NCBI GenBank assembly: GCA_020726325.1
Contig: DYST01000003.1
Span: 1-50,304, forward strand
DNA length: 50,304 nt
Direction: 5' to 3'
DNA from: Thiomicrospira cyclica
Lineage (GTDB): Bacteria; Pseudomonadota; Gammaproteobacteria; Thiomicrospirales; Thiomicrospiraceae
The position numbers were made by a program, and so were the translations under genes. Of the stretch, positions 38,687-50,304 are shown piece by piece. The notes beneath the pieces were generated by a model. That model ran no database searches, was not told where the DNA came from, and saw only the letters and a list, made by a program, of their open reading frames with translations. Positions within the stretch are counted from its first letter, which is position 1. The number at the start of each line of letters is the position of its first letter.

Positions 38687-39082
38687 TTACACGCGACGCT
38701 TTTTCGGAGGACGGCAACCATTATGTGGAATTGGCGTTACATCCGAAATGTTCAAAATTTTAAAGCCGAGCGCATTAAGCGCACGAACTGCCGACTCACG
38801 ACCAGGACCTGGCCCTTTGATACGGACATCCATGTTCTTAACACCGTACTCCAACGCAACGGTACCAGCACGTTCTGCGGCAACCTGCGCTGCAAACGGT
38901 GTACTCTTACGCGAACCACGGAAACCGCTGCCACCAGCAGTAGCCCAACTCAAGACATTACCTTGACGATCAGAAATACTCACAATCGTGTTGTTAAAGC
39001 TCGCGTGGACATGGGCAATCGCGTCGTTCACTGTAATTTTTACTTTCTTACGAACGCGCGAATCTTTGGAAGGTCTAGCCAT
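38687..39082 (-). CDS. rpsK: 30S ribosomal protein S11
   Basis: [48 protein letters not shown]. Confidence 0.99.
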   Translation of the reverse strand: MARPSKDSRVRKKVKITVNDAIAHVHASFNNTIVSISDRQGNVLSWATAGGSGFRGSRKSTPFAAQVAAERAGTVALEYGVKNMDVRIKGPGPGRESAVRALNALGFKILNISDVTPIPHNGCRPPKKRRV

Positions 39083-39100
39083 ACTAATTCTCTCTTCCTA

Positions 39101-39457
39101 TTATTTCTTAATTGCCTTGCGCGGACCCTTGCGAGTACGAGCATTTGTCTTGGTACGTTGACCACGTGCAGGCAAGCCGCGACGGTGACGAATACCACGA
39201 TAACAACCCATGTCCATCAATCGCTTGATGCTCATGGAAACTTCACGACGCAAATCACCTTCCACCGCAAAGGTGCCGATTTGGGCACGAATGGCTTCCA
39301 GTTGATCTTCTGTCAATTCACGCACTTTTGTTGTAGGAGCAATTCCTACAGCTGCGCAAATACTTTTAGCACGCGTGGGTCCAACGCCATAAATGGCACG
39401 AAGACCGATCACGATATGCTTATTGACTGGGATGTTTACACCAGCAATACGGGCCAT
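39101..39457 (-). CDS. rpsM: 30S ribosomal protein S13
   Basis: [26 protein letters not shown]. Confidence 0.99.
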   Translation of the reverse strand: MARIAGVNIPVNKHIVIGLRAIYGVGPTRAKSICAAVGIAPTTKVRELTEDQLEAIRAQIGTFAVEGDLRREVSMSIKRLMDMGCYRGIRHRRGLPARGQRTKTNARTRKGPRKAIKK

Positions 39458-39536
39458 ACCCATCTACTCCTAATTTTGTACGCCAAGAAGCGGTAACCCA
39501 CTATTATAGCGAGTTACTCCGCTCCATTCAAGCTTA

Positions 39537-40847
39537 TTAACGCATTTGCATTTTTTTCATCATGCCTGGGTATTGTCCCGACATAATGAAAGACTGCATT
39601 TGAGTCATGAAATCCATCACAACTACCACGATGATCAATAATGAAGTGCCACCAAAATAGAAAGGGACATTCCAATAAAGGATCAAAAACTCAGGCAACA
39701 AACAGACCGCCGTAATATACAAAGCGCCTGCTAAAGTCAACCGACTCATAATGGTATCCAGATAGCGTGCCGTTTGATCACCAGGACGAATACCTGGGAC
39801 AAAGGCTCCCGAACGACGTAAGTTGTCGGCCGTATCTTTTGGGTTGAATACAACTGCGGTATAAAAGAATGTAAAAAACAAAATCGCAATTGCATACAGT
39901 CCAACATATAGCGGTTGACCTGGCGACAAGGTTGTCGCTAAATCTTTCAGCCATCCCATGCCTTCGCCAGCACCAAACCAGCCTCCCAGCGATGCTGGAA
40001 AGAGAATAATACTTGAGGCGAAAATAGGAGGAATAACACCCGCCATGTTTAGTTTGAACGGAATATGCGTCACTTGTTGTTGAAACATCGAACGCGCATT
40101 CGTTCTTTGAGAAAAATGCACCGTGATCCGTCGCTGACCGCTTTCAACGAAAACGACAAAGCCAGTTACCAGCAAAATGACTGCTAATAACATGAAAACA
40201 ACGAATACACCCAATTCACCTGTGCTCACTAATTCTAGTGTGCCAGCGAAAGCAGCAGGCAAGCCAGCGACAATCCCTGCAAAGATAATGATTGAAATAC
40301 CATTACCCATACCACGCTCAGTGATTTGCTCACCAAGCCACATTAAGAACATCGTTCCTGACACTAAGGTCGAAACTGCAATAATCTTAAAGCCAATACC
40401 AGGATTAATCACCACAGACAAGCCATTAATCTGCTGCGCTTCCAAGGCAATTGCAACACCTAACGCCTGAAAGGTAGCCAAAGCCACCGTACCATAGCGC
40501 GTATACTGTGTTATCTTGCGACGACCAGCCTCACCTTCTTTTTTCAATTGCTCTAATGTTGGCGATACAATCGTCAACAACTGAACAATAATTGAAGCAG
40601 AAATATAAGGCATAATCCCTAAAGCGAGTACAGAAAGACGCTCTAACGCACCACCTGAGAACATGTTAAACATGTCCAAAATGGTACCTTTTTGCTGTGC
40701 AAACATCGCTGCCAGAGCAACAGGATCAATTGAAGGTACAGGAATATGTGTACCCAGTCGATAAACAATCAACGCACCCACAACAAAGAGGATGCGTTGA
40801 ACAAGTTCTTGTGACCAAGTACTTTGAGCTGGTGTCACTGCTGACAT
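39537..40847 (-). CDS. secY: Preprotein translocase subunit SecY
   Basis: [21 protein letters not shown]..; [31 protein letters not shown]. Confidence 0.99.
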   Translation of the reverse strand: MSAVTPAQSTWSQELVQRILFVVGALIVYRLGTHIPVPSIDPVALAAMFAQQKGTILDMFNMFSGGALERLSVLALGIMPYISASIIVQLLTIVSPTLEQLKKEGEAGRRKITQYTRYGTVALATFQALGVAIALEAQQINGLSVVINPGIGFKIIAVSTLVSGTMFLMWLGEQITERGMGNGISIIIFAGIVAGLPAAFAGTLELVSTGELGVFVVFMLLAVILLVTGFVVFVESGQRRITVHFSQRTNARSMFQQQVTHIPFKLNMAGVIPPIFASSIILFPASLGGWFGAGEGMGWLKDLATTLSPGQPLYVGLYAIAILFFTFFYTAVVFNPKDTADNLRRSGAFVPGIRPGDQTARYLDTIMSRLTLAGALYITAVCLLPEFLILYWNVPFYFGGTSLLIIVVVVMDFMTQMQSFIMSGQYPGMMKKMQMR

Positions 40848-40848
40848 A

Positions 40849-41343
40849 TTAAGCTACTTTTGCCTTTCTTGCCGCACGCTTAACAGATTCTTTAATCTTC
40901 GTGCTTTTTGCGTCAAGAAGTTTGCCACCAGCAGCTTCAATCGCAGCAGTAGCAGCGGCAGTCGCCTTGATACCGACTAAAGTAACCGCTTTTGTGATCG
41001 AACCACTTGCAACAACTTTAACGAAATCAAACTTACCAGCAACAACACCTGCCGCTTTCAAAGTCGCAACATCAATTGTTTCACCTTCGATACTGTTTAG
41101 GGCATCAAGACGAATATCTGTTGCTTTTAAGCCTTTCAATGAAGTGAAACCAACCTTAGGCATACGACGTTGCAAAGGCATCTGACCACCTTCGAAACCA
41201 ACCTTATGGTAACCGCCAGAGCGTGATTTCTGACCTTTATGACCCTTACCAGAGGTTTTGCCGAGCTTAGAGCCCATACCACGACCGAGACGCTTAGGAG
41301 CCTTTTTTGCACCAATTTCAGGTGCAAGATCATTAAGACGCAT
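40849..41343 (-). CDS. rplO: 50S ribosomal protein L15
   Basis: [44 protein letters not shown]. Confidence 0.98.
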   Translation of the reverse strand: MRLNDLAPEIGAKKAPKRLGRGMGSKLGKTSGKGHKGQKSRSGGYHKVGFEGGQMPLQRRMPKVGFTSLKGLKATDIRLDALNSIEGETIDVATLKAAGVVAGKFDFVKVVASGSITKAVTLVGIKATAAATAAIEAAGGKLLDAKSTKIKESVKRAARKAKVA

Positions 41344-41345
41344 CA

Positions 41346-41528
41346 TCAAGCCACCTCTTCCACTTTGAGCATATAGCCAATGCTACGAATCATGCCACGC
41401 ACTTCTGGTGTATCCACCAATACGCGAGATGAATTCATTTTACGCAAACCCAAACCTTTAACCGTTTCACGGTGGTTAGGCTTGCGACCAATTGGGCTTT
41501 TTACCAATGTTACTTTTACTTGTGCCAT
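41346..41528 (-). CDS. rpmD: 50S ribosomal protein L30
   Basis: [31 protein letters not shown]. Confidence 0.98.
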   Translation of the reverse strand: MAQVKVTLVKSPIGRKPNHRETVKGLGLRKMNSSRVLVDTPEVRGMIRSIGYMLKVEEVA

Positions 41529-41530
41529 GA

Positions 41531-42049
41531 TTAGTTCCCCAAAATCTCAGCGACTGTTTTACCACGCTTTGCAGCAATGCTATCAACAGTATGCATTTCG
41601 GTTAAGCCTTTCACAGCCGCACGCACTACGTTACCGTCGTTGCGCGAACCTGTGATTTTAGACATCAGGTTATGCACACCAGCAGCTTCCATTACCGCAC
41701 GCATCGCACCACCAGCGATAACACCAGTACCTTCAGATGCAGGAATTAATGTAATCTTAGTAGCACCAAATTCAGCGATGGTTGGGTGAACAATCGTACC
41801 ATTGCTCAATGGAATTTCGCGCATTGTTTGCTTAGCACGATCCATTGCTTTCTTGATTGCGACTGGCACTTCACGTGCTTTACCTGTACCAAAACCAACG
41901 CGACCATTGCCGTCACCAACAACTGTTAGTGCAGAGAAAGTCATAACACGACCACCCTTAACAACTTTGGTTACGCGGCGAATAGATACCAGCTTTTCGA
42001 TCAGCGCATCACGCTGCTGATCATTTTTGTCTTCAATTTCGACGCTCAT
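41531..42049 (-). CDS. rpsE: 30S ribosomal protein S5
   Basis: [37 protein letters not shown]. Confidence 0.99.
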   Translation of the reverse strand: MSVEIEDKNDQQRDALIEKLVSIRRVTKVVKGGRVMTFSALTVVGDGNGRVGFGTGKAREVPVAIKKAMDRAKQTMREIPLSNGTIVHPTIAEFGATKITLIPASEGTGVIAGGAMRAVMEAAGVHNLMSKITGSRNDGNVVRAAVKGLTEMHTVDSIAAKRGKTVAEILGN

Positions 42050-42060
42050 CTTGTCTATCC

Positions 42061-42414
42061 TTAGAACTTGAGACCGGCTTCACGAGCAGCATCAGCTAAC
42101 GCCTTGACACGACCGTGATACAGGAAACCGGAGCGATCAAATGCGACTGCTTCGATACCAGCAGCTTTAGCACGCTCAGCAATTGTTTTACCAACAGCGA
42201 CAGCCGCATCCACATTACCCGTGTACTTCAATTCAGACGCCATAGCTTTCTCGACAGTCGAGCAAGCAGCAATCACTGTTGCACCATCAGCTGCAATCAG
42301 CTGAGCGTACATATGACGTGGCGTACGCATGATGCACAAACGTGGCATACGCAGTTCGCGGATTTTCATGCGTGTGCGTAGAGCACGACGCAGACGACTG
42401 GTTTTCTTATCCAT
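42061..42414 (-). CDS. rplR: 50S ribosomal protein L18
   Basis: [39 protein letters not shown]. Confidence 0.98.
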   Translation of the reverse strand: MDKKTSRLRRALRTRMKIRELRMPRLCIMRTPRHMYAQLIAADGATVIAACSTVEKAMASELKYTGNVDAAVAVGKTIAERAKAAGIEAVAFDRSGFLYHGRVKALADAAREAGLKF

Positions 42415-42424
42415 GTCTTAATCC

Positions 42425-42958
42425 TTACTTCTTCTTCACTTCTTTGCGAACGATGACTTCGTCAGAATACTTAACACCCTTACCTTTATAAGGCTCTGGT
42501 GGACGGTAACCGCGAATTTCAGCCGCAACTTGACCCAACACTTCCTTGTTAATTCCTTTTAACAGAATTTCAGTCTGTGTTGGTGTTTCTGCTGTAATAC
42601 CAGCAGGCAACTGATGCACAACTGGATGAGAGAAGCCCAATGTTAGGTTAACAGCATTACCCTGCACAGCAGCACGGTAACCAACACCAACCAACAATAA
42701 CTTACGCTCAAATCCAGCGTTCACACCCTGAACCATGTTGGCAATGTTAGCACGCATCGTACCAGCTTGAGTCCAAGCAACAGCCGATTCACTCGCCACA
42801 TTAACAACTACTTCAGAAGCGGTTACTGATACAGCAACTAACGGGTGAATGCTGCGCGACAAAGTACCTTTAGTACCTTTAACGCTCACCATACCATCCG
42901 CAACACTTACCTCTACACCCTTAGGAAGGGCAACAGGCTTTTTAGCAATACGAGACAT
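42425..42958 (-). CDS. rplF: 50S ribosomal protein L6
   Basis: [38 protein letters not shown]. Confidence 0.99.
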   Translation of the reverse strand: MSRIAKKPVALPKGVEVSVADGMVSVKGTKGTLSRSIHPLVAVSVTASEVVVNVASESAVAWTQAGTMRANIANMVQGVNAGFERKLLLVGVGYRAAVQGNAVNLTLGFSHPVVHQLPAGITAETPTQTEILLKGINKEVLGQVAAEIRGYRPPEPYKGKGVKYSDEVIVRKEVKKK

Positions 42959-42969
42959 CGCACAACTCC

Positions 42970-43365
42970 TTAGGCAACAGTACAGATGACTTCGCCACCC
43001 ATGCCCGCATTGCGTGCTTGGCTGTCGGTCATGATACCGCGAGATGTGGATACAACAGCAATACCTAAACCGCCCATCACCTTAGGCAATTCATCCTTGC
43101 CCTTGTACACACGCAAACCTGGACGGCTTACACGTTTGACAGCTTCGATTACAGGCTTGCCTTGAAAATACTTCAACTCAATCTTGAGGGTAGATAAAGC
43201 ACCTTCGCTGGTTTCAGCAAAGTCAGCAATATAACCTTCATTTTTGAGCACTGTAGCAATTGCCTTCTTCATTTTGGAAGATGGCATTTGTACCATACGG
43301 TGTGTAGCACGTTGCGCATTCGAGATGCGAACTAACATATCACCAATAGGGTCAGACATACTCAT
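42970..43365 (-). CDS. rpsH: 30S ribosomal protein S8
   Basis: [46 protein letters not shown]. Confidence 0.99.
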   Translation of the reverse strand: MSMSDPIGDMLVRISNAQRATHRMVQMPSSKMKKAIATVLKNEGYIADFAETSEGALSTLKIELKYFQGKPVIEAVKRVSRPGLRVYKGKDELPKVMGGLGIAVVSTSRGIMTDSQARNAGMGGEVICTVA

Positions 43366-43389
43366 GGTCAATGATCCTTCTAGAAATAC

Positions 43390-43695
43390 TTACCAGCTTG
43401 CCTTGCGCAAACCAGGAATTTCCCCGCGCATGGTTAGCTCACGCAATTTGATACGACTCAAACCGAACTTACGATAAACACCGTGAGGACGACCCGTCAA
43501 ACGACAACGACGCTGTTGACGAATCGGTGCTGAGTCACGAGGCATTTTATTTAATGCATCAACAGCAGCCATACGCTCATCAAAGCTTAATGACTCGTTA
43601 CGACTTTTCGCACGCAAATCGTCACGCTTAGCCTTGTAACGATTTACAAGCTCAGTGCGCTTTTTATCGCGCTCAATCATGGAGGTTTTAGCCAT
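43390..43695 (-). CDS. rpsN: 30S ribosomal protein S14 (long form)
   Basis: [51 protein letters not shown]. Confidence 0.99.
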   Translation of the reverse strand: MAKTSMIERDKKRTELVNRYKAKRDDLRAKSRNESLSFDERMAAVDALNKMPRDSAPIRQQRRCRLTGRPHGVYRKFGLSRIKLRELTMRGEIPGLRKASW

Positions 43696-43703
43696 AACTC
43701 ACC

Positions 43704-44243
43704 TTACTTCTTGAACGGGAAATTAAAAGCCGTCAATAAAGCACGACCTTCTTCATCAGTTTTTGCAGTCGTAGCGATAGTAATGTTCATACCACGCATT
43801 GCATCCACTTTCTCAAATTCAATTTCTGGGAAAATGATTTGCTCACGAACACCAAAGTTGTAATTACCCATGCCATCGAAACCCTTGGCATCTAAGCCAC
43901 GGAAGTCACGAACACGTGGCAATGCAACGTTAACTAAGCGATCTAAAAACTCATACATATGAGCACCGCGTAACGTTACTTTACAACCAATTGGCCAACC
44001 TTCACGCACTTTAAAGCCAGCAACTGACTTACGCGCTAAAGTCTGCACAGGCTTTTGACCTGCAATCTTTTCCATATCAGCCATGGCGCTAACCAAGACT
44101 TTCTTATCCGCCAATGCTTCACCAACACCCATATTCAGGGAAATTTTAGTGAGGCGCGGTACCTGCATGACTGACTTATAGCCGAACTGCGTTTGCAATG
44201 CTGCTACAACGTCTTTGCGGTAAAACTCTTTTAAACGTGACAT
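43704..44243 (-). CDS. rplE: 50S ribosomal protein L5
   Basis: [31 protein letters not shown]. Confidence 0.99.
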   Translation of the reverse strand: MSRLKEFYRKDVVAALQTQFGYKSVMQVPRLTKISLNMGVGEALADKKVLVSAMADMEKIAGQKPVQTLARKSVAGFKVREGWPIGCKVTLRGAHMYEFLDRLVNVALPRVRDFRGLDAKGFDGMGNYNFGVREQIIFPEIEFEKVDAMRGMNITIATTAKTDEEGRALLTAFNFPFKK

Positions 44244-44257
44244 CTATCCACCCGCAA

Positions 44258-44569
44258 TCAGTCAACGACCTTGCCGGTCGACTTGAAAAAACGCACTTTT
44301 TTATCATCCACAAATTTGTAACCAATACGGTCAGCTTTTTGTGTTTCTGTATTATAGAGCGCAACGTTAGAAGCATGAATGGTCGCTTCTTTTGCAATAA
44401 TGCCACCTTCAACACCTGCAGCTGGATTTGCTTTTACGTGTTTCTTGCGGACATTGACACCTTCAACCACCAAGCGATCGTTTTTAAGAATAGCTACGAC
44501 ATTGCCGCGCTTGCCCTTATCACCGCCTGTGATTACGATAACTTCATCGCCTTTGCGAATACGGTTCAT
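44258..44569 (-). CDS. rplX: 50S ribosomal protein L24
   Basis: [28 protein letters not shown]. Confidence 0.99.
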   Translation of the reverse strand: MNRIRKGDEVIVITGGDKGKRGNVVAILKNDRLVVEGVNVRKKHVKANPAAGVEGGIIAKEATIHASNVALYNTETQKADRIGYKFVDDKKVRFFKSTGKVVD

Positions 44570-44583
44570 AACTTAAATGCTCC

Positions 44584-44952
44584 TTACAGCACTTCTGGCG
44601 CCAAAGACACGATCTTCATAAACTTATCGCCACGAAGTTCGCGTGTCACTGGTCCAAAGATACGGGTGCCGATTGGCTCCTGTTTGTTATTCAGGATAAC
44701 AGCGGCGTTGTCGTCGAAACGAATCGCGCTACCATCTGGACGGCGTAATGCTTGTGCTGTACGAACAACAACCGCAGTATACACGTCACCTTTCTTTACC
44801 TTACCACGTGGCGCAGCGTCTTTAACGCTGACCTTAATGAGATCACCCACGCCAGCATAGCGACGCTTAGAACCACCAAGGACTTTGATACACATGACTC
44901 GTTTGGCGCCAGAATTGTCCGCCACTTCGAGAATCGTCTGCATCTGAATCAT
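44584..44952 (-). CDS. rplN: 50S ribosomal protein L14
   Basis: [37 protein letters not shown]; start trimmed from the ORF track. Confidence 0.99.
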   Translation of the reverse strand: MIQMQTILEVADNSGAKRVMCIKVLGGSKRRYAGVGDLIKVSVKDAAPRGKVKKGDVYTAVVVRTAQALRRPDGSAIRFDDNAAVILNNKQEPIGTRIFGPVTRELRGDKFMKIVSLAPEVL

Positions 44953-45068
44953 TGCAGCACCCCAATAGAAAAAAATCAATAATAACACAACAACCGTCTT
45001 TCTAGCCAGTTTCGCAAAGCGACTTAGCCTAAAAGACGGTGTAATTCAACCAAATTTTGACAAGTATA

Positions 45069-45329
45069 TCAGTCTTCAGCGCGCTCGTCAACACTAACAA
45101 GTTGCCAAGCCTTACGCTTAGAAATTGGTTTTGTTTCTGAAATCGTTACTGTGTCTCCGATACGACAAGTATTTTCCGCATCATGAGCCATATATTTGTC
45201 GGTTTTTTTCATAACCTTGTTGTACAAGGGGTGACGAACAGAACGCACAACGGTTACCACAATGGTTTGTGGCGTTTTTTGTGCACTGACGACAACGCCC
45301 TGCAGGGTACGCTTAGTGCCTACGCTCAT
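45069..45329 (-). CDS. rpsQ: 30S ribosomal protein S17
   Basis: TLQGVVVSAQKTPQTIVVTVVRSVRHPLYNKVMKKTDKYMAHD. Confidence 0.98.
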   Translation of the reverse strand: MSVGTKRTLQGVVVSAQKTPQTIVVTVVRSVRHPLYNKVMKKTDKYMAHDAENTCRIGDTVTISETKPISKRKAWQLVSVDERAED

Positions 45330-45514
45330 ACTGCTACCCCTTTTTGAGTCATAACAGTCTTAACGCGAGCGATATTACGACGCACTTTGCGTTGTAATGA
45401 GGTGTCGCGTACCTGACCCATTTTAGATTGCATGCGTAGGTTAAATTGTTCCTTACGCAGCGCCAACAACTCTTCTTTTAGCTGTTCCATAGTTTTATCT
45501 TGCATTGCGTCCAT
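45326..45514 (-). CDS. rpmC: 50S ribosomal protein L29
   Basis: EQLKEELLALRKEQFNLRMQSKMGQV. Confidence 0.98.
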   Translation of the reverse strand: MDAMQDKTMEQLKEELLALRKEQFNLRMQSKMGQVRDTSLQRKVRRNIARVKTVMTQKGVAV

Positions 45515-45515
45515 G

Positions 45516-45929
45516 TTACATCACCGAACGTTTAACAAACACGGTCTTAACAGGCAGCTTGGCAGAAGCCAATGCGAAAGCTTCACGGGCAGCTTCTTCG
45601 CTAACACCTTGAATTTCGTAAAGGATTTTACCTGGCTGAATCTGAGCGACCCAATACTCAACGCTACCCTTACCTTTACCCATACGCACTTCTAGTGGTT
45701 TTTGAGTAATCGGCTTGTCAGGGAACACGCGAATCCAAATTTTACCACCACGCTTCACTGAACGCGTTAATGCACGACGTGCCGCTTCAATTTGACGTGA
45801 GGTGAGATTGCCACGATCTACAGACTTAAGACCAAACTCGCCAAAGCTGACTGAGCTGCCTGTCTGCGCTAGGCCGCGGTTGCGACCTTTTTGTACCTTA
45901 CGAAACTTTGTACGCTTAGGTAATAACAT
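45516..45929 (-). CDS. rplP: 50S ribosomal protein L16
   Basis: [36 protein letters not shown]. Confidence 0.99.
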   Translation of the reverse strand: MLLPKRTKFRKVQKGRNRGLAQTGSSVSFGEFGLKSVDRGNLTSRQIEAARRALTRSVKRGGKIWIRVFPDKPITQKPLEVRMGKGKGSVEYWVAQIQPGKILYEIQGVSEEAAREAFALASAKLPVKTVFVKRSVM

Positions 45930-45941
45930 AACAGCTACTCC

Positions 45942-46640
45942 TTACTTTGCCGCGTTCGCACGTGGGCGACGTTGCTTAGGTGCTTCTGCTTGACGTTCAA
46001 CTAAAGGCAATTTACCTAAAATTTCGCCTTTGAAGATCCAAACCTTAACACCGATAATACCGTAAGTGGTTAGGGCTTCTGCGAAACCATAATCCACATC
46101 CGCACGGAATGTATGTAAGGGTACACGACCTTCACGATACCATTCTGTACGCGCAATTTCAGCACCATTCAAACGGCCAGAGACCATAATCTTGATGCCT
46201 TTCGCGCCAGCACGCATCGCATTGGTAACCGCACGCTTCATCGCACGACGGAATTGAACACGCTTCTCTAATTGTTGTGTGATTGACTCACCCACTAATT
46301 GAGCATCGAGTTCAGGCTTACGCACTTCTTCCAACGTGATCGATACAGGAACGCCAGCCAAAGCGGTTACTTCTTTGCGTAACGCTTCAATATCTTCGCC
46401 CTTACGACCAATGATATTACCTGGACGCGCTGCATGTAGCGTAATACGCATACCATTAGCGACGCGGTCGATATGAATTTTACTAACACCATTCGCCATT
46501 AACTTCTTTTTAAGGAAGGTGCGAACTTCAAAGTCACCGACAACAAAATCGGCAAAATTTTTGCTACTAGCATACCAACGTGAGTTCCACTCTTTGGTGA
46601 TCCCCAGTCGAATGCCATTAGGATGGACTTTCTGACCCAT
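45942..46640 (-). CDS. rpsC: 30S ribosomal protein S3
   Basis: [32 protein letters not shown]. Confidence 0.99.
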   Translation of the reverse strand: MGQKVHPNGIRLGITKEWNSRWYASSKNFADFVVGDFEVRTFLKKKLMANGVSKIHIDRVANGMRITLHAARPGNIIGRKGEDIEALRKEVTALAGVPVSITLEEVRKPELDAQLVGESITQQLEKRVQFRRAMKRAVTNAMRAGAKGIKIMVSGRLNGAEIARTEWYREGRVPLHTFRADVDYGFAEALTTYGIIGVKVWIFKGEILGKLPLVERQAEAPKQRRPRANAAK

Positions 46641-46652
46641 TGCTAAACTCCC

Positions 46653-46988
46653 TTAACGCTTGTCGCCGACGACGACAGTGATGTGGCTTAAACGCTTAAC
46701 AATGCGATTACCACGACCCTTAGCACGAGCACTCATGCGCTTCATACGGGGACCTTCGTCAACATAGACAGCAACGACTTTTAATGTATCGATGTCTGCG
46801 CCTTCGTTGTTTTCAGCGTTAGCCATGGCAGAATCCAGAACCTTTTTCATGAGGTCTGCTGCTTTCTTGTCAGAAAACGCCAGCATATTTACAGCAGTTT
46901 CAGCTGTTTTGCCGCGAATCAAATCCGCAACCAAACGCGCCTTTTGCGGAGAGATGCGGGCATAACGATGCGTTGCACTTACTTGCAT
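46653..46988 (-). CDS. rplV: 50S ribosomal protein L22
   Basis: [37 protein letters not shown]. Confidence 0.98.
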   Translation of the reverse strand: MQVSATHRYARISPQKARLVADLIRGKTAETAVNMLAFSDKKAADLMKKVLDSAMANAENNEGADIDTLKVVAVYVDEGPRMKRMSARAKGRGNRIVKRLSHITVVVGDKR

Positions 46989-46998
46989 GGTTTGCTCC

Positions 46999-47274
46999 TT
47001 ACTTCTTCGCTTTCTTGTCGGCCGCGTGTCCGCGGAACGTACGCGTTAGTGAAAATTCACCAAACTTGTGACCGACCATGTTTTCAGATACATATACAGG
47101 AATGTGCTCTTTACCGTTATGCACAGCAATCGTCATCCCCACCATTTCTGGCAGAATCATGGAACGGCGCGACCAAGTTTTGATCGGCTTTTTCGAACCA
47201 GACTCCTTAACTTCGAGCACCTTTTTCCAAAGGTGATGGTCAACAAACGGACCTTTTTTAATCGAACGTGGCAT
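46999..47274 (-). CDS. rpsS: 30S ribosomal protein S19
   Basis: [35 protein letters not shown]. Confidence 0.99.
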   Translation of the reverse strand: MPRSIKKGPFVDHHLWKKVLEVKESGSKKPIKTWSRRSMILPEMVGMTIAVHNGKEHIPVYVSENMVGHKFGEFSLTRTFRGHAADKKAKK

Positions 47275-47284
47275 GTCTCAATCC

Positions 47285-48118
47285 TTATTTCTTAGCTTGG
47301 TGACGACTGCGTACAATGAACGCATCGTTAAGCTTGCTCTTACGTGTCTTCTTACCTTTAGTTTGAACGCCCCATGGAGTCACAGGATGCTTACCAAATG
47401 TACGACCTTCACCACCACCATGTGGGTGATCAACTGGGTTCATAGCAGTACCACGAACGGTCGGACGAATACCGCGCCAACGAGCAGCACCAGCTTTACC
47501 TAGCTTACGCAAGTTATGTTCTGTATTGCCAACTTCGCCGATTGTTGCTTTGCATTCTGGGTTAACACGACGCAACTCACCTGAGCGCAAACGCACTAAC
47601 ACAAACGCGCCATCACGACCCGCAATTTGAATAGAAGTACCAGCAGAACGAGCAATTTGCGCACCCTTGCCAGCTTTCATTTCCATCGCATGCACAATTG
47701 TACCAACTGGAATGCTGCGTAGTGGCAATGTGTTACCCACTTTGATATCAGCAATATTAGCCGATACAACAGTTGCACCCATCTCGATATTGCGTGGTGC
47801 TAAAATATAACGACGTTCTCCGTCAGCATACTTTAACAACGCCAAATGCGCACTACGGTTTGGATCATATTCTAAACGCTCAACTGTCGCTGGAATGTCA
47901 AGCTTATCGCGCTTGAAGTCAACGATACGGTAATTACGTTTGTGACCACCACCTTGGTGACGTGTCGTGATATGACCATTGTTATTACGACCACCTTTAC
48001 GCTTTAGGCTTTCGACTAAAGACGCAACAGGATCACCCTTGTACAAGTTAGGTTCAACAATTTGAACCACAAAGCGTTGACCAGGTGAGGTCGGTTTTTT
48101 CTTGACGATTTTTGCCAT
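47285..48118 (-). CDS. rplB: 50S ribosomal protein L2
   Basis: [11 protein letters not shown]..; [37 protein letters not shown]. Confidence 0.99.
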   Translation of the reverse strand: MAKIVKKKPTSPGQRFVVQIVEPNLYKGDPVASLVESLKRKGGRNNNGHITTRHQGGGHKRNYRIVDFKRDKLDIPATVERLEYDPNRSAHLALLKYADGERRYILAPRNIEMGATVVSANIADIKVGNTLPLRSIPVGTIVHAMEMKAGKGAQIARSAGTSIQIAGRDGAFVLVRLRSGELRRVNPECKATIGEVGNTEHNLRKLGKAGAARWRGIRPTVRGTAMNPVDHPHGGGEGRTFGKHPVTPWGVQTKGKKTRKSKLNDAFIVRSRHQAKK

Positions 48119-48132
48119 GATTGTTTCCGCCC

Positions 48133-48426
48133 TTATTCTGCCGACATCAACTCGATCTGCTGACCGGGTTGTAGACTAACAATGGCTTTACGCAACGCAT
48201 TACGACGACCTGGACGGCCTTTAAATACTTTACGCTTACCAGCAATATTAATCACGTTAACAGCATTGACTGTGACGTTGAACAGGGCTTCAACCGCTGT
48301 CTTAATCTCAGTCTTGGTTGCAGTTGTGTCTACATCAAAGACATACTTGCTGTTCTCTGCCATACGCGCACTCTTTTCAGAGATGCGTGGCGCACGCAGA
48401 ATGGTATAAATTTTTTCTTGGTTCAT
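48133..48426 (-). CDS. rplW: 50S ribosomal protein L23
   Basis: [28 protein letters not shown]. Confidence 0.98.
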   Translation of the reverse strand: MNQEKIYTILRAPRISEKSARMAENSKYVFDVDTTATKTEIKTAVEALFNVTVNAVNVINIAGKRKVFKGRPGRRNALRKAIVSLQPGQQIELMSAE

Positions 48427-49043
48427 GCTAGGCGCTCCTCAATTGCTTTGAGTGCATCACGTGTTACGATGATTTTGCCGTAACCAATCAAACTGACTGG
48501 ATCGATACTATCAACATCACACACACCACCAGCGTAAACGTTACGAGAAGCTAAGTATAGATTCTCATCTAACATTTCGGTAACGATTAACGCATCGCTA
48601 ACACCTAAAGACTTCATCTTAGCAACAAATTCTTTTGTCTTAGGCGTTTCTAGTGTGAAGTTATCCACAACCATTAAACGATCTTGACGATTTAATTCTG
48701 CCAAAATGCTGCACATTGCTGCGCGGTACATCTTTTTGTTAACTTTTTGATCAAAGTTACGTGGAGAAGCTGCAAATGCGCGACCACCGCCAACCCATAA
48801 AGGACCGACTGATGAACCCGTACGAGCACGACCTGTACCCTTTTGGTTAAATGGCTTTGTTTTACCACCGACCACTTGGGCACGTGTTTTTTGAGCCTTA
48901 GTGCCTGAACGAGCGCGTGCCATGAAGGCAACGACCACTTGATGCACCAACGCTTCATTGAAATCGGCACCAAATAAGGTGTCGTCGGCAGTTACAGTGC
49001 CTACATCGGCGCCTGTCTTGCCATCAAAGAGTTTGATATCCAT
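48423..49043 (-). CDS. rplD: 50S ribosomal protein L4
   Basis: [47 protein letters not shown]. Confidence 0.99.
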   Translation of the reverse strand: MDIKLFDGKTGADVGTVTADDTLFGADFNEALVHQVVVAFMARARSGTKAQKTRAQVVGGKTKPFNQKGTGRARTGSSVGPLWVGGGRAFAASPRNFDQKVNKKMYRAAMCSILAELNRQDRLMVVDNFTLETPKTKEFVAKMKSLGVSDALIVTEMLDENLYLASRNVYAGGVCDVDSIDPVSLIGYGKIIVTRDALKAIEERLA

Positions 49044-49055
49044 GTACTACCTTCC

Positions 49056-49694
49056 TTAGCCTTTAACCGCTGGCGATACAATGATGTCAGTACCGTTAGC
49101 ACCTGGCACAGCGCCACTTACTAAAATCAGACTTGCATCACTATCAACACGCACGACTTTCAGATTGAGCGTAGTTTGTTGCTCGCTACCCATATGACCT
49201 GGCATTTTTTTACCCTTGAATACACGGCCTGGTGTCTGGTTTTGACCAGTCGAACCAATAGCACGGTGTGAACGCGAGTTACCGTGAGTCATATCTTGAG
49301 TACGGAAGTTGTGACGTTTAACACCACCTTGGAAACCTTTACCTTTGGTAGTTCCCGTGACATCAACCATCTGACCTTCGCTAAAGAGAGTCACATCGAA
49401 TGCTTGAGCTTCTTGATGCGCAGCTGCTTCTTCTGCCGTTAGACGGAATTCCCACAAACCACGACCAGCTTCAACATTATGCTTAACAAAATGACCTGCT
49501 TCTGGCTTGTTAACACGGTTCGCCTTAACAGAACCTGTTGTTACTTGCACAGAGACATAACCATCTGTTTCTTCTGACATAAAACGCACGATACGGTTCG
49601 CTTCAACTTCAATCACCGTTACTGGTGTTGAGTTGCCAGTCGCATCAAAAACGCGCGTCATGCCAAGTTTTTTACCTACTAGACCAAGGCACAT
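49056..49694 (-). CDS. rplC: 50S ribosomal protein L3
   Basis: [81 protein letters not shown]. Confidence 0.99.
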   Translation of the reverse strand: MCLGLVGKKLGMTRVFDATGNSTPVTVIEVEANRIVRFMSEETDGYVSVQVTTGSVKANRVNKPEAGHFVKHNVEAGRGLWEFRLTAEEAAAHQEAQAFDVTLFSEGQMVDVTGTTKGKGFQGGVKRHNFRTQDMTHGNSRSHRAIGSTGQNQTPGRVFKGKKMPGHMGSEQQTTLNLKVVRVDSDASLILVSGAVPGANGTDIIVSPAVKG

Positions 49695-49754
49695 TGTTTT
49701 AACCTCGTATTATTACAGTTGTCATTACAATTGATGACAGCCCATTAAAATGGA

Positions 49755-50066
49755 TTAGCGCAGTTCGATCTGCACGTCCACACCAGCAGCAAGATCGAGC
49801 TTCATTAATGAATCTACAGTCTTTTCTGTTGGCTCTACGATTTCCAACATACGTTTATGCGTGCGCAATTCGTATTGATCGCGTGCATCTTTGTTAACGT
49901 GTGGGGAAACGAGCACAGTAAAACGCTCTTTTTTGCTTGGCATCGGGATTGGACCACGAACCTGAGCACCAGAACGCTTGGCAGTATCACTGATTTCGCG
50001 TGCAGCTTGATCGATCAACCGGTGATCGAAGGCTTTCAGGCGAATGCGAATGCTTTGAGTTGCCAT
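49755..50066 (-). CDS. rpsJ: 30S ribosomal protein S10
   Basis: [52 protein letters not shown]; start trimmed from the ORF track. Confidence 0.99.
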   Translation of the reverse strand: MATQSIRIRLKAFDHRLIDQAAREISDTAKRSGAQVRGPIPMPSKKERFTVLVSPHVNKDARDQYELRTHKRMLEIVEPTEKTVDSLMKLDLAAGVDVQIELR

Positions 50067-50180
50067 TAAAATTCTCCAAAGAACAAATAAAACGACACCA
50101 TAAGGCATCGTGGAATTCGGCATTATAGAGCAGTGCCTAAATAAAAGCAAACACTTTAACAAACAGATTATTAAAGCATA

Positions 50181-50214
50181 AAAAAAGCCTGTCATTTCTG
50201 ACAGGCTTTTTTTT
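50181..50214 (-). terminator. Terminator between tuf and rpsJ
   Basis: AAAAAAGCCTGTCATTTCTGACAGGCTTTTTTTT. Confidence 0.88.
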
Positions 50215-50251
50215 AGGGTTCTTAAGGCTCGTGCCCTAAGAAAACGGTGTA

Positions 50252-50304
50252 TTACGCTAAGATTTTAGCAACAACACCCGCACCTACCGTACGACCACCT
50301 TCGC
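50252..50304 (-). CDS. tuf: Elongation factor Tu, C-terminal end (truncated by the window)
   Basis: Minus-strand translation ..[16 protein letters not shown]. Confidence 0.95.
   Translation of the reverse strand, partial: EGGRTVGAGVVAKILA

Noticed and set aside
38723-39496. 257-aa plus-strand ORF opposite rpsK/rpsM
   Set aside because: Antisense to unmistakable ribosomal genes; composition (Thr/Asn/His-rich) looks like a codon-bias shadow
44198-44860. 220-aa plus-strand ORF opposite rplE/rplX/rplN
   Set aside because: Antisense shadow of ribosomal genes, no recognisable domain
1-50304. CRISPR arrays, rRNA genes, complete IS elements
   Set aside because: No regularly spaced direct repeats, rRNA sequence, or intact transposase with paired terminal repeats was seen

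Overview
This looks like a gammaproteobacterial chromosomal segment. That assignment rests on gene content only, and I did not assign a species. The right 14 kb is an ordinary S10/spc/alpha ribosomal protein cluster on the minus strand (tuf end, rpsJ to rplQ, with secY and rpoA). No rpmJ (L36) is visible between secY and rpsM. The left 36 kb is mixed. It starts with a decayed prophage remnant carrying a HicAB toxin-antitoxin pair next to tRNA-Arg(CCG). Housekeeping genes follow: murJ, an Orn/Lys/Arg decarboxylase, ppnP, a hybrid histidine kinase and comF. Next is a biotin operon (bioB..bioFHC) interrupted by a two-gene ATPase plus HNH-nuclease cassette of Septu/PtuAB type. Just downstream of bioC are three overlapping small ORFs that I cannot identify. 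Then come rpoH, tatCBA, a HIT gene, hisE/hisI, an ISAs1-like transposase remnant, argA and rnt. A Tat-exported molybdopterin oxidoreductase operon of Psr/Phs type follows, with PsrB/PsrC-like subunits, a TorD-like chaperone and, unexpectedly, a HybE-family chaperone. Nearby are an MCP, a periplasmic rhodanese, mrp, mobA and an MNT/HEPN pair. The best candidates for something new are the nuclease cassette embedded in the bio operon, the uncharacterised three-ORF module after bioC, and the HybE-containing sulfur/Mo oxidoreductase operon with a 5'UTR hairpin that overlaps its Shine-Dalgarno region. Family calls come from recognising motifs by eye; no database search was run.
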